NCBI GenBank assembly: GCA_017562135.1
Contig: QEYB01000936.1
Coordinates: 372,001 to 436,000, forward strand
From: Dipylidium caninum
Taxonomy: Eukaryota > Platyhelminthes > Cestoda > Cyclophyllidea > Dipylidiidae
DNA: 64,000 nt
Direction: 5' to 3'
A program made the position numbers and the translations under genes. Position 1 is the stretch's first letter. The number at the start of each line of letters is the position of its first letter. The notes beneath the pieces are model-generated. The model was given only the letters and a program-made list of their open reading frames with translations, searched no databases and was not told the DNA's origin. Positions 1 to 13,100 of the stretch are shown piece by piece.

Positions 1-1189
1 ATTGACCGCGAATAAACAGCTTTCAATCTGGACTCAGTTGAGGCGATTCAGTCACTTTACCAATTTCACGCCTATATTAGGTAATTAATAATTTAGGGAA
101 GCGAATTTTTTTCCATGTATATAAATTTACAATTCCATTGGTAACGAAATCACACTTTTGACGCGTCATTAAGTTTATTGCATATTTTGCATGCCTTATA
201 TTTCACCCAATATTACACACTTTATCATCGTCGTCACCTTCAAGAGACACTTGACTCATTCGCCCATAAAATGTGCGGGAGGGAGACGCGTGCTGCCGGC
301 TCTTCCTCTATCCCATGTCCTATTTGGGAGGGGGGAAATCTCCCTCTATTTCTAAAAGACGAAAAATTTAAAATCACACAAGAAATCCCCAAGCCCAGCA
401 GCGGCACCGAATGAAACTTACCCGTGACTTCCATACTGACTAAAGTGGAAATTCCACTGAAAAGAATGGCTGAGACACCGGGACACACGTGCATGATAAG
501 CGGCAGTCAACATGTCACTTATGTGTGACGCACGCACCCGAGGGGGGGGAGAAAGCTCACCTAAGAACATTTAACTCATTATTTATTTGTCTCCATTATT
601 ATGGCTGAAAGTTGTATTGTCCAGACAAATACTTTTCTTGGAATCGCGACAAACATTTTTTAAATGTTTATCAGAGCTACAGTAATTAACCAATCACTAC
701 TGATTTCTAATGACATTAGAAATTACGAAATGTGGACTGTTTAGAAATGTGCAAACAGTGAAATTCTTTTTTAAGGGCTTGATTATTTTTTTTCTGTTTT
801 TGTGCCTCTCTCCCTCCTAACCTCCCACTCGCCTTGCCTCCCCTCGTTTCCCCCACGCCTCCTCTGTGCCTCCCCCACCACCCAGTCACCCGCCTCCTTT
901 GCCTCCACTTTCGTGAGTGTCAGTGAACCGAAACTCGCAGTAGGGAAAAGTAAAATGACAGTTTTTCACGCAGCGAAAAAGTTAGCTTATGCGAAGTTTA
1001 TTTTGTACCCCGGTTTGCCCGCATTCCAATTTACCAACTTTACTGGTTAAAGCCCCCTCGTCGTGGTCTCCTCCCTGCCATCGCGAATCTGTTAGGCACC
1101 TCCCGTATACTTAACGTTGCGTAAGCCTGCGGTTTGGGCATTCGTCGGTTTGGATTTACACCTCGAACGTGTGTTGCCTCTCTTTTTAG
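1..1189. other. Gene-free left edge, upstream of the first recognised MEIS exon
   Basis: I find no exon I can support here. The stretch has AT-rich segments and a C/T-rich patch around 800-900. It ends in a strong polypyrimidine tract and AG at 1188-1189, which looks like the acceptor of an internal MEIS exon. The 5' exon and promoter of that gene therefore lie here unrecognised, or left of the window. Confidence 0.5.
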
Positions 1190-4100
1190 TTATTCAGCTC
1201 GCCCTGTTCAAATGTAGTGGCTTCCCGCTGTCCGCAGACTGAAACGCCCAGTACTTCCACTGCGACTGCCTCCGCTTCAACTAGCAGTCCGCTCCTGGCA
1301 TTTGAGACGATCAATGGTGATACACCACCACCAGCTTCTACAAAAACGCCAAATTTCGTTACAACAAAGTTGGATGAAACGGCAGCACAACCGACACCAT
1401 CAACATTACCACTAACACTGCCGCCTTCATTACCATCATCGGTTGAAATTTCAATCCCCTCGACTCTGTCTAATCGCAGTAATCATAGCAACAGCAGCGG
1501 ACAATCTCCATTGAAAGTGGATAATCCTCACCACTCTTACGTCAGCGAGGTGCACGCCTCCAGAAGGCGTCCATGCCTGAGAGCCAGTTTGGAAGCGACC
1601 TGAAGAAGGACACCGAAGCGCTGCACAAGTTAGTTGTGTTCACTCAAATAGTCGATATCGATTTTTTATTAGGCTGTGGTAGGTCAGTAACAGAAAACTC
1701 AGACAATTCCCGCCATATGTTGCATATTTAACATAAATAGGGAAAGAATGATTAAAACAAGTAAAAACAATGAATCCCAGTTTATTATTTAAAAAATTTA
1801 AATTGAAAAAAAAAGATTCATCAATGTATGTTCTTCATTTCACCTAAGTGATTGGCATATTCATGAAAGGGTTAACCTGAATAAAATAGGTAGCCTTTTC
1901 CTTAAAAGAAACACATCATCCCGATTTGCTAAGACGCTAATTTTGATAAGGCGGAGTTGATCAGATTGTAGACGAGGAGGTTGGAAGCCAACCTCCTGTT
2001 ACGGCCAATCGAGAACGATGATAACGAAGAATCTCGAAAAAGACTGACGCAGACTACCTGAGCAAAGGCAATTCTGTTTGTTACCTTCGCACAACAGAAA
2101 GGGACGTCCATTTTGTGAATTGTTTCGTGATGCGCGTTTTTCTATCCCTTTTTAGTCATCCCCCTATTTCCCCTTCTGGCCCTAATCTTTGAGAAATGTC
2201 AACTTGCCACCTGCACGCCCCGCGATAACTCTCTCCGAAGCGGTGGAATGGACATTTCTTCCTCGGAGTCGTTTCAAGAGGACATTGCTGTCTTTACAAA
2301 AGAGGTCTGTTTTTCCACTCACTCACGCCCTTCTTGCCTACCTCACCGCGACCCTCGTATTCATTATTTTTGATAGCATCAACGGTGGTACCACCGGTTT
2401 ACAAACTTACACGAGTATGGTGGTGTAGTAGACCGATACGAACAAACGAGAGAACGAACGCACGAAAGACCGACCGAGTGAAAGACCGAGTGCAGGCACA
2501 GCCGTCGAATTTAATTAGATCTGAAGGGTAAGCGATGTTGTGAACGGAGGTTAGAGGGGGAGGGAACTAGAGAGAAAGAGGGAGAGGTAAAGGATGAGGG
2601 GGCTGAGGGGAAAGAAAAGTAGAAAAAACAAAAAAACAAGGGGGAGTAGTCGTCAATTTATACTATTTTTAGCTCGAAATTTCCCACCCTCGCCTCGGTC
2701 CTACTTCCCAGAGTTGTGCGAATCTCCTACACCATTCAATTTTTGTTAGACTTTTGAGTGAAAAAGAGTATAAAAAGGACTAAAATGGGTCCATAGGGTA
2801 ACTCTTCGTACCTCCGTTTGCAAATTACCCTTTTTGGGTTAACAGAAGTCGCCATTTTTCCACAATTAACCTTTCCCTTTGTGTTTCCCATCCCATTTCC
2901 ACTTACAGCGTCCACGCTACCACGCCACTAAAGTAACATCCTCTTCGGTCACCTTCTGTATCATTATGATCGGTTCTTATCGCGTGGAGATCGTAAACAG
3001 TCTTCTACTTGTTAACCAATGTCCGCAATTCTCATGGTTTCAATGACTCAAGGAGAGTGTTTGTGTTTTTTGTCACCGCGGACTAAACACACAAGATATA
3101 GTAACTTTACACAACAAAATTATCAAAGTAACTGATGCCACCAAAGATCTGTCCATGTTTTCTTAAAATATGTAAGTTTTCCTCTCACGATAAACGGAGA
3201 TCCACACTTACCTTTCAGCCAATCAGAAAGCTCGGAAATTTGTAATGGCAAATGTGAAATTCTTATCGCAGCATATTTGCTTTTGTTTTTTAATTCCTCT
3301 ATAAACTCTTATTCAACATTAAAACTATGCTTACCATAAAAGCAATTTTATGACCCCTTTCGTCTTTACCAAGTCTATCCCAAGCCATCTTTTCATTTTC
3401 ATCTCTTTGGGAGATCATGCCGAATGGGAGTTTACCAATGTATAAAAGGCCAAACTTTTCCACTTACATGGGTATTGCGGCATCCACGAAACCACCTTTT
3501 TATAGCGAGGGAAAAAGGCCAAAACCGGGGTATTCTACCGCGGTTTGTGAAATGTCCAGCTGATTTTAAAAACAACCAATTGCACGTTTACCATCTTTTT
3601 TGTCTCTCTCTCTCTCCTCTCTTTTTGTGGGTGAGAAAAAGATGGGAGTAGTGGTGGATGTCAGCTTAAAAACACCTCTTCACGCGTACATTTATTCATT
3701 TTCCAGCGGGCTTGTTTTAGCAACTGGATAGAATGCGATATGACGGAAGGAAGCCCTTTTAAACCAGGCCTATACAAAACCCGCGCTCTTGTCAAACGAC
3801 TGTGGTGATGGCAGCGGTGGTGGTGATGATGAAAGTCATGTGTGTGTATGTGTGTATTTTTTCTCTATTCCCAGCCTGGAAACGTTCAATTCGTCCGTTG
3901 GTAGCCCCACCCCTCGCATACATGTACACACCTAGCCTCTTCCGTGTTTCATGTCGTGTGGACAGACCAGATTTGCCTGATTGGTGAGGATAAATGCTAG
4001 ACACATGCGAGGCATTGTCCTGTTTAACATGAACCTCTCAAAGCCAGCCGTCTAAGAAGGTCAAACTGGCATTATCGCAGCACGCTATCATAGGATAACT

Positions 4101-7100
4101 ACTCCGCTTAACAAAAGAACCGGGGGTTGGAAGAAATGGAAACTACCGCGTCTTATGAGCCAATCAAAAATGTGGTCGGCGAAATGTGACAGTGGTGGGT
4201 GGGAAGGTTTACGAAAAGATACTGGAGGGGTGGACGAAAGGATGATGGTAGAATGGGTCCACTACGGTGATGTGAGTCGCAGTGATCCTGTCAGCGCTGA
4301 CAACTGATCCTGGTGTCACGAAGCCTCAACTTGACCCGTGAAGTCGCTCCAAAGTTCGACTAATAAAATTTGCTTTTCCAGCACCTAACCCACCCTCCTC
4401 CACCTCCCCCCCCCAAATCTCCCCACATCGTGAATAGTCAGAGACGATTCCAACGTTTCCGATCGGGAAACGATATTGGAAACAACATCATAAGTTGTAA
4501 GGTAATCGAAAAGGACATGTGTGGACCACCGTGTCACGTCCGTTTGCTTTATTCTCCACTCCGAGCCACCCAAATCGAGTTTTTGGTTACTTTTACCCCC
4601 GCCTTCATTCCCTGTGAGTGGAAGAAGCAGACAGGCAGAGCAGACACCCAAGGTCTGGACACGCATCGATTCGGAGTCAAGAAAGTACACTTTCTCCACC
4701 CCCGACTCCGCCTTCCCCATCCGCCCACTGTCTCACCAACCGGCTTAAGTGTGTACTTCCATTAGAGACGTGGTAGTGAGACTGAAGGAGTGTAATGGCA
4801 GAGACGCACCTCCCCGCCATCCTCCTCCTCCTCCTCCTTCTCCTACTCTCCTGCACCCCAATCGTCTCATCTACCTGCTCCCGGCATTAATGGAGGTGTG
4901 AGGTTAGGCAGCAAAGTGATGATGGTGTTGGTGGTGGTGTCAAAGCAAATGACGTACAAATTCATCCCCTCCATTTGTCATCAGTACCAACATGGTTCTA
5001 TCACGAGAATCTGCATCCAAAACAACCTTATGGTTACCTGAAATTCCATTTGATTTCTACCCTTAACCATGACAGTTTATTGATCGACGTGTTAGTCTAA
5101 CTGACATGAGGGCGAGGGGGCAGCAAAAAGCGTGGATTGACAACTGTCCTTCCCCCCCCCGCTCCGCCGATTGGTAGTCTTGGCATTAAATGTGGCTTTT
5201 TTGAATGAAGGAGGGTCCGGAGGGGGAGGGGTGTGGTAAATCTCCTCTGCCAAAACAATCGATTGGATTTTCAAATCGTCTCTGTGTCCTTGTGGACGTA
5301 GAGGAAGTGGATAAGGAGGAGAAAAGGGAGGCGGAGGCAAAAGGGAGCCCGAAAAAGTTCATAGAGGGTGACATTTTGGGAGCTTCTATCATCCCTCCTG
5401 CTTACCACAATCCCATTGATTTTGGGAGAAGAGTGGAAGAAAGTGGGAAAGAGAATGTGGAGAATTTGACAGTGTAACAATGCAAGACAGACCGCAAGGA
5501 AGAGGGTGAGTTGTAATGTTTTTGGAAGCGGAGGTTGATGGTGGTGGGGGCGATAGCATTAATAATCCATGCGGTCTGGAGTGGTTGGCCGTCTCGTTGT
5601 GTCTGCAACCAGCAGCAGCGGCAGCACTAGTGGAGGGGATAAAGACAACAGCAAGAACTCCGTTCCCCCACCCGCTCCCGCCCCCCGCTGTCAATACCGC
5701 ACCAGGACTCACGTCCCTAACACAAAGGTGTCACGTTGAGTTAGTCTGCCTCATTAATTATGTGCTCGTGCAAATTCCTCCTAATTCCCACCAACTTCTC
5801 TTCATCTCACCCACATATTTCCCAGCCCCACCCGCGCATCCCTCCACGCCTCCTCCGCATTCTCCTCCACCTCTTTTTCCTCTTCGTCGACCTGAGTCTC
5901 TTTACATCAATGTCTCCACTTTGTGTGATGCTTTGTCACAGTAAACCAGGAAAGCTTTGTTCTATAACGTGGTCATGGGCACTCGAGACCCCGTCATGGG
6001 AGGGAAAGGCAGAATGAGACCTCAACGACCCGCCCCCTCGATGGTCCGGACAAGTTGTGACAGAATTGCGGCAAGGGATTTACTTTCAGCCCGAGGGCCG
6101 GGACGGCCCCTTCCATTGAAATACAGACCTACGTCCTGAGGTGTCCACTCGTCCTTCAATCCACGATCTCTACCTTCAGCTTCATGATTGTGTCCTTCCC
6201 TGAGGTCCATAAACATGACTCTGATAAGAGACAGTAATAATGCCAAATGGACATTGCTGGATATTGCATTTCAAGAATTTCATTGGTCCGAATTAAAGTA
6301 ATTTGTTTTAATTCACTCCACTATTTGTGTGTTCGTCGAGTCAACTCTGGCATGATTGATGTTGCCTGTCGTAATTCTTTAAAAATAGGAGGAAAGGGGT
6401 TAAGGACGAGGACGACAATAATAACTATTTCCGGCGGTCCCATATGTCTAAAGCAGGAGAACAGGAAGGAGAAGAAGGAGGAGGAGGTGGGGGCGGGAGG
6501 CCTTATTGTTAGTCTGGAACTCAGTCCTTCTCACACAAACACCCCATCATTATCAGTATCGTCATCCTTCACCATCTGGTGGACAGATTACAGACACCTC
6601 AAGTTACTCACCTTGGCATCTCAATAATTGGCCTGATGTTGGTAAAATCGCCAACTTGTTTCGTCGCAGTGAGAAGAGGTTTACGGCCTCAATTTTTTGT
6701 CCCTTCTTTCAGATGAGTAATGCCAATCGTCCCTTGTTGACGTCCAATCAGGAGTTGAACTTCCTTGTAAGTTGGTAACAGCGACACCAATTAATGTCAA
6801 TGTTTTCTATTCTACTGAATTAATTTCAGCGACCTGTTTACTTTCAAACGTTTTTTTCTTATTCTTTATTTACTTTTTGCTTATTTTAGATGATTCAAGC
6901 CATTCATGTACTTCGATTTCATCTACTCGAGATTGAAAAGGTAGGAATGCACTTGTTTAGGCATGTGTCTTTACTGGCAGTTAGAATGTTCTGCATGGTT
7001 TGCTTAGGAATGATTTATGTGGTTGTGGCGTGGGACACGTATGTTAACAAAATCCCACCCACCCATTTCCTCCTCCCCTAGTCTCACCCCATTCCGACAA

Positions 7101-10100
7101 GATATTAACGTGGGGTGTATGAGTCCGTGTACGTGTAGGAGATTTCGCGACCGCGCTGGAGGGTATGCTAAGGCACTGGAGGCACACGCAAAGTGTATTT
7201 TGGTGACAGAGCAGAAAATCCCAAATCCACTTATCATGAACGCAGAGTTTTAAATAAAATCCCTCATGACGAAGTTAAAAATGTTTCATTTTGTAACTTT
7301 TCTCTATATCGCAAGTATTCTCTACCGGCGATGACAGCCGTGACATGTCAAATGTGGCTACAGGGGGGGATGAAGGCAATCGGCATTTCTGAACCGGTAT
7401 TAAAGTAATCTGCTAGGATTTTTATACTTTTTAACTCCTTCGACTCTTTCCCTCATTCACCCGCCCTTCCTAACCAGGTCCACGAGCTCTGCGACAACTT
7501 CTGCACTCGTTACATCGCCTGTCTAAAGAGTAAAATCCCCATCGACTTGGTGATTGAAGATCGAGAGTCCGGCGGTTCGACGGGTTCAACCGCTGGCAGT
7601 CCCCAACCCCCTTCTTCCGCCTCCTTCGCCTCCGATATGACGCCTTTTGAAAATCTCAGTAATAGTGCATCGAATTCGGGCAAGACGTCTACCTTAAGAC
7701 CAAATGCCGATGAGACCGAGTCGCCGGAGGAGCAGGCCAAAGCTGCCGGAGGCTTGGTAAATTTATAAGTTTTTTTTCTGATAATGACAATCATTTCATG
7801 CTTAAATTATGCCTACTTTTGAGTTTGTTCCCACGTTGGAAGAAGAACGCCTTCGATACAATAGAATGGTGTATCAATATTCCACTCCATTTCTCACCTT
7901 CGAAACAGTGCCTAAGGCGTTCTTAATTATTTGACGCCGGTTGAAGGAAGGGCAGGAGGGGAATAAATAAAAATTACAACAAAATTTTCTTACACCTGGA
8001 CATTTTAAGCAGAATTAGTTGGGGAGACCGCATGAATCATCATTTTCCATTATGAGGACTTTTACATGTTAGCGGGGAACATTACAAGGCGGAGTGTCAT
8101 TTCAGAATACCAAATTCCACTCTTCACGATAATGAAGACTATACTTGAGGTATTTGTTTAGAGGGGAGGAGACCTAACGGACTGGGCGAGAATGAGCTAA
8201 CCTTAATAATTTACACGGTAAATGACAGGTAGGTTAATGGCAACTGGGGGCCTTAGCAACGCAATCATTCCAAGCTTGTCAACCAAAACGAGCATTCACA
8301 AATGGGGCAAGCAGAAGAAATATTACCTGCCCCTGCCTCCACCTTCACCTCTTCCTCCCACAACTTTTCGTTCCCTATCCGCCAGTTACCCCCTCCCACC
8401 TCCACTGTGTTATTCTATGCAGTTATGGCCTCACCCTGTCGTGTATTTATTGCACATAACAGCTTAAAAAGTGGATTTGGGGACACAGTAACCGTAGTTG
8501 CGTCCTTATCGGCAATGTAGGATTCGGATTAGTTGACCGCCGGTCCATTCATTAATTTACTTGATCAACTTTCCCCTTCCGCCTGGCCGTCTGTCTATTC
8601 AGGAGATAAAGACTCGAGATCGCAATATGCTCTCTGGATGAAGTGACGGTTGAATGGGTGAATTGACGACGAGGTCGAGGCGTGGGTTGATAACGGAAAA
8701 GATGGGATTTGAAATAGACGATGGTGTGAGATTGCACGGGTGACTGTCAAGGTGACAAGAGTTGGGGCCCCCACACTTTAGGATTTAACGGACAATTTAT
8801 GAAGACCATTAATTTCACTATTGAGAGTATTTCTCTGCATCATTTTAATAAGACCCTCGCGTCTTCGGACATAGCAACACCTGTGAATTACGTAACAAAA
8901 GAGGAGTTCCTTTGCACCGTTAAAACAAATGTGTTTTGAGATGACCACCAAAATTCCATCACTAAAACAATCATTGTAAAAACGACCCTATTCTGTTACA
9001 TGGTTTTCTTGACTTTTTTTACTACTAGCTTAGGCAAAATTTTGGTTGTTTTTTTGAGTTGCCGCATTCTAACAAATGTTATATCATTGTTTTTTTAACA
9101 TCAACAAAACCGCTTCAGTTAACTCTAAACAATTAGTTAATTAACACCTGAGAATGTGGAAAAGCCTCGCTTTGGTTGACAACCTCAATGTGGAGAATTT
9201 TGACAACCGAACGGCGTCGAATTGTGTCCAAAATGGAGCACGAGCATGACTAATCTGTCTTCCTCCCTCACTTCGTCCAAGTTGATTTTCCCAAATCTTA
9301 ACGGAAAGATGGAGGCGATACTTTCGATCGTGACTGTCACCTCTTCGGCGCCACTGTCACTTAAATCATTCCCATGTTTCCTCCGACCTCGCCCACTTCT
9401 CGTCTAGGGTCTGGACATTCAGCACAACTTCAGCGCCGGAGGAGGAGGCAGCTTCGTCAACTCCACTCCCGGAGGATATCGCGGGGAAGGCTTTTCGCAT
9501 GAAGATATGTACCGTGGTCATCCAATGGTTGCACACTCAAACTCTTCCCACTATCCCCCGCCTCTGGCTCCGCCGTCATCTGCCTACTCAGCGTACTCAT
9601 CGCATGCGCATCATACAAGTACTACGGACCAACCTCTGCCGCCTCGATTCTATAGGGATGTCGACCCCTGGAGTCAACAGTCATACTTCCCTTGTCCGAC
9701 CAATCCTTTCGCCTCCGAAATGCCACGCATCTTCTCCTATGAGTCCGGAGGTGCTGGAGGCAGTAGTAACAGTGGTTATGGTCACTACAACACCCATGGA
9801 ATGGTAAATCCACATCCTAGAAAGACGGATATGAGGACGAAGAATGGCACATGGCCTGGAGTCGATATGACAGGATCAGGCAGCACAGGAGGGGGCACAG
9901 GAGGGGGCACAGGAGGTGGTGGAGGCAATTCCAGCGCGAGTGGAGGACAAGATATGCCGAGTAAGTGGAGTTGAATGGCGTTTAATGTCTCTTATCGGTT
10001 TACGTATGTTAGCTCAAGATTCCCGTCAGCTCAGTGGTGGGGGGCAGAATGGCTTGACATACACGCGACCTTTCGAAGGGCTGATTTTTGACCTTGAAGA

Positions 10101-13100
10101 AGGTGGGAGGGAGAGAGAGAGGGGGGGGGGAGACCAACTGGGCCAGAGCGAGAGGATACGCGGACGCATGGGGATGCGTAGCTCGAGGAGCGAATATTTT
10201 CCCACAACAACTACCTGACCGACAGGTCTGATCTGCATACGGCGAAATGCCATCTGCATAGCATGGGGCACAACTAAAGCGGAGATGATGGCAAGGGGTG
10301 TGGAGAGAGTAGGGGAAGGGGATGGGGGCGAGGCAGCAAGGCTAATGTCAGAATTGGCGTGATTCAATTTACACACACCACCACCACCGCCTCCACCACT
10401 ACCATCTTAGCAGCCTCCGTGTGTATTTGCGTGTGGCGTATGCCAATTAGCATTAAGTTCTGACCGGAGCGAATGTCAGAATTTTAGGAGGAAGGGGAAG
10501 CGGAGCGAAGAGAGGAGGAGGCGGAGGAGGGGAGTGGTGGTGGCGGGCAGGCGGGCGGGCGAGCGGGAGGGAGAGAGAGGAGGGGAGGACGGAGGCAACA
10601 ACGCTGGTGGGTTTGGGTGAAAGGGGAGATGAGGAATTTCCTGCTTGTCGAATCGACCTTTTCTGCATCATTTCAATCGTTCAACTCTTTATCGCCACTT
10701 CGACAGGCACTGGAGGTGTACGCATCGATGTTACGCCTTTCACAAAAGGACACATTTGACTTGGATACAATGATGATTTCCGTCGACAATCGATCTAAAG
10801 TGCAGCCTAAGTCCTTCCATAGATATTTAGGCATTTAAGGTGAAATGACGGAAGGACTTCCGATAACTTGTGTTTTATTCGTCGGCTCATCGGCATTTTC
10901 ATCCCATGTCATTTCGAATACAATAAGGTCAAAGCTCAAACCGCCCCTGCAACATCCAACACCTCACTCGTAGCTCATTTCTAGCCATCCATGGCGGGAA
11001 ACTTCAATCGACGAGGCAACATCCCGTCAAAAGACTATCAAGCCAATCTGTATAACACACGGTAGGTCTCCATGCCCGTCTCGTTGGTGGAGGTGGTGAT
11101 TGTGAGTGAATAACCCACCTTCACTTCCCCTTTCCTTCCCACTTTCACCTTACAGCTGTTCTTATCGTGGCGGATTCGCTGTCTGTGAGTGCAGTTTGAT
11201 ACGCGCAACGAAGGTTGGTTGGGTCGGACAGTGGGACTTTGGAATGAGAGGAGGAGGTTGGGGGCGGGGGACGAGGGGGAAGGGACTTGGGACATACAAA
11301 CACCGTGTCTACCTCACATCGCCCTGTCGAATCTGACATTTCTGTGCATATGTCCCGCGCGAATCACAGTGGCATATGCACTGATTCATCAATCATAACT
11401 GCCCATCCGCCTGCCTTACGTCCCACCCAGGGATGCAAGGAAAGCCGGCACACAAACGGGCGCAATGAAGTTATTCGAAGGCAACAATGAGGAAGACGAT
11501 AACAATTGGTCGAAGTCGACGGTGGTGAGTGCAGGCTTTTGTAGTGACTCCGGTCTGGGGCAAATATCTAAAACAGGGACGCATCATGAGCCTTCAATGT
11601 TGCATTTGCCTGTAAAACCCGGTGGATTTCTGTGGGCTTTAATTCGGAAGAAAAAACAAAACGAGATTATGACGTTAGTTCGCGGGAAGAGAGGTTTGAT
11701 ATCGCCTTGGGAGACATATGATAAACGAATGCCGCAAAGTAGATGACAAAACTGTCTGTCGGAAGGTCGGTGGAATGGAGATAAAGCTGTCTGCATCGGC
11801 ACGGTATCAGGTTGCGCTGTCGCTAGAATGACAGGTGGTCGGGCGGGCAGATGGTTGGGCAACTTGGTTCTCGTTCCTGTCTCCCCGCCACCCATTCATT
11901 AGAACATGAAAACAGAACACCATGGTCAATTGCGTCTTGACGACGTGTCTGTTTTTTTCAGATATCACAGGTTTCCGTGCCTTAATGACTACAAAAGGTG
12001 TGAAGTAAAATGCCTTCCAATGGATATTTTTTTCAAATGTTTTTTCTAAAAAAGATATCAGGTAAAAATGGAGGGAGTGAGTAAATTATGTGGTAACAAC
12101 TGCTTATTTGTGGGTTCGAATTGTTGAAAAAGTCATGGAAACGGAAGTTTGGCCATGAGACAAAGAACTAAAACCAGGTCCAGTTGAGTTTTCGTGGAAA
12201 TGTTCAAAATTTTCCTCTATTTTCGGGGATTTTAAATACATTTATGCAGCATTTAATCTATGCGAGAACGTTAAAGTAAATACCTCAAAACTTAGCATTT
12301 TAAGGCAATGAAACAACCTTCGTCCACTTTGGAAATCCTCATTGCCACTAAGGAAGTGAGTTACGCCTTGATTTAAAGGCAGTGAAGACTCTTTTATCAA
12401 GAATCGTTTTTATCAATGCCTTCTTTGTGCACTTTATTCACCTCCAAAGACGATGGAGTTGCCAATTCCATTGGATCACAGGAGGAGAACAACGAGGACC
12501 CCGATTGCGAGACGGACAACCGGGTCACGGCGAAACGGCAGAAAAAACGTGGAATCTTTCCTAAGGTTGCCACCAACATTATGCGTGCATGGCTTTTCCA
12601 GCACCTTTCAGTGAGTTGAAGTGCAATTTGCCAAAGTGGTTAGAAATTTGAACTAATCATTTGACCGTGTTAAACAGTTTGCCTGGACAAATGAGTTGCG
12701 GTCTTTTGCAAAATTGTCACTTGTATAAATTCATTCACATTTATTGTCCTACAGCATCCCTATCCATCCGAAGAACAGAAGAAACAACTTGCTCAGGATA
12801 CTGGATTAACAATTCTTCAGGTTAATAACTGGTTAGTAATACTTTCGCCGACTATCAGGCCTCCGCCTTTTTGGGTTCGATGCTAACACAATTTGTGGAA
12901 TTTCAGGTTTATAAATGCACGACGACGCATCGTTCAACCGATGATTGATCAGTCGAACAGAGCAGGTAGGGTGCTGCAACGACCATCTTTGGCTTTAAAC
13001 GCAAACATGTTAACTACTTCAAAACGCCTCAGATAGTTATGGAGGTGTCCTCCTACGTTAGGGCTGTTGGATACATCGTAAAACTTGGAGTTAAAAGCAA

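Noticed and set aside
4370..4765. 131-codon plus-strand and 111-codon minus-strand frames in the MEIS intron
   Set aside because: Both arise from a C-rich segment without stops; no domain or splice support.
7510..7794. 94-codon minus-strand frame opposite the MEIS-B exon
   Set aside because: Antisense shadow of a well-supported coding exon.
12105..12125. GGGTTCGAATT resembling a tRNA T-loop
   Set aside because: No matching acceptor stem, D arm or anticodon arm around it.
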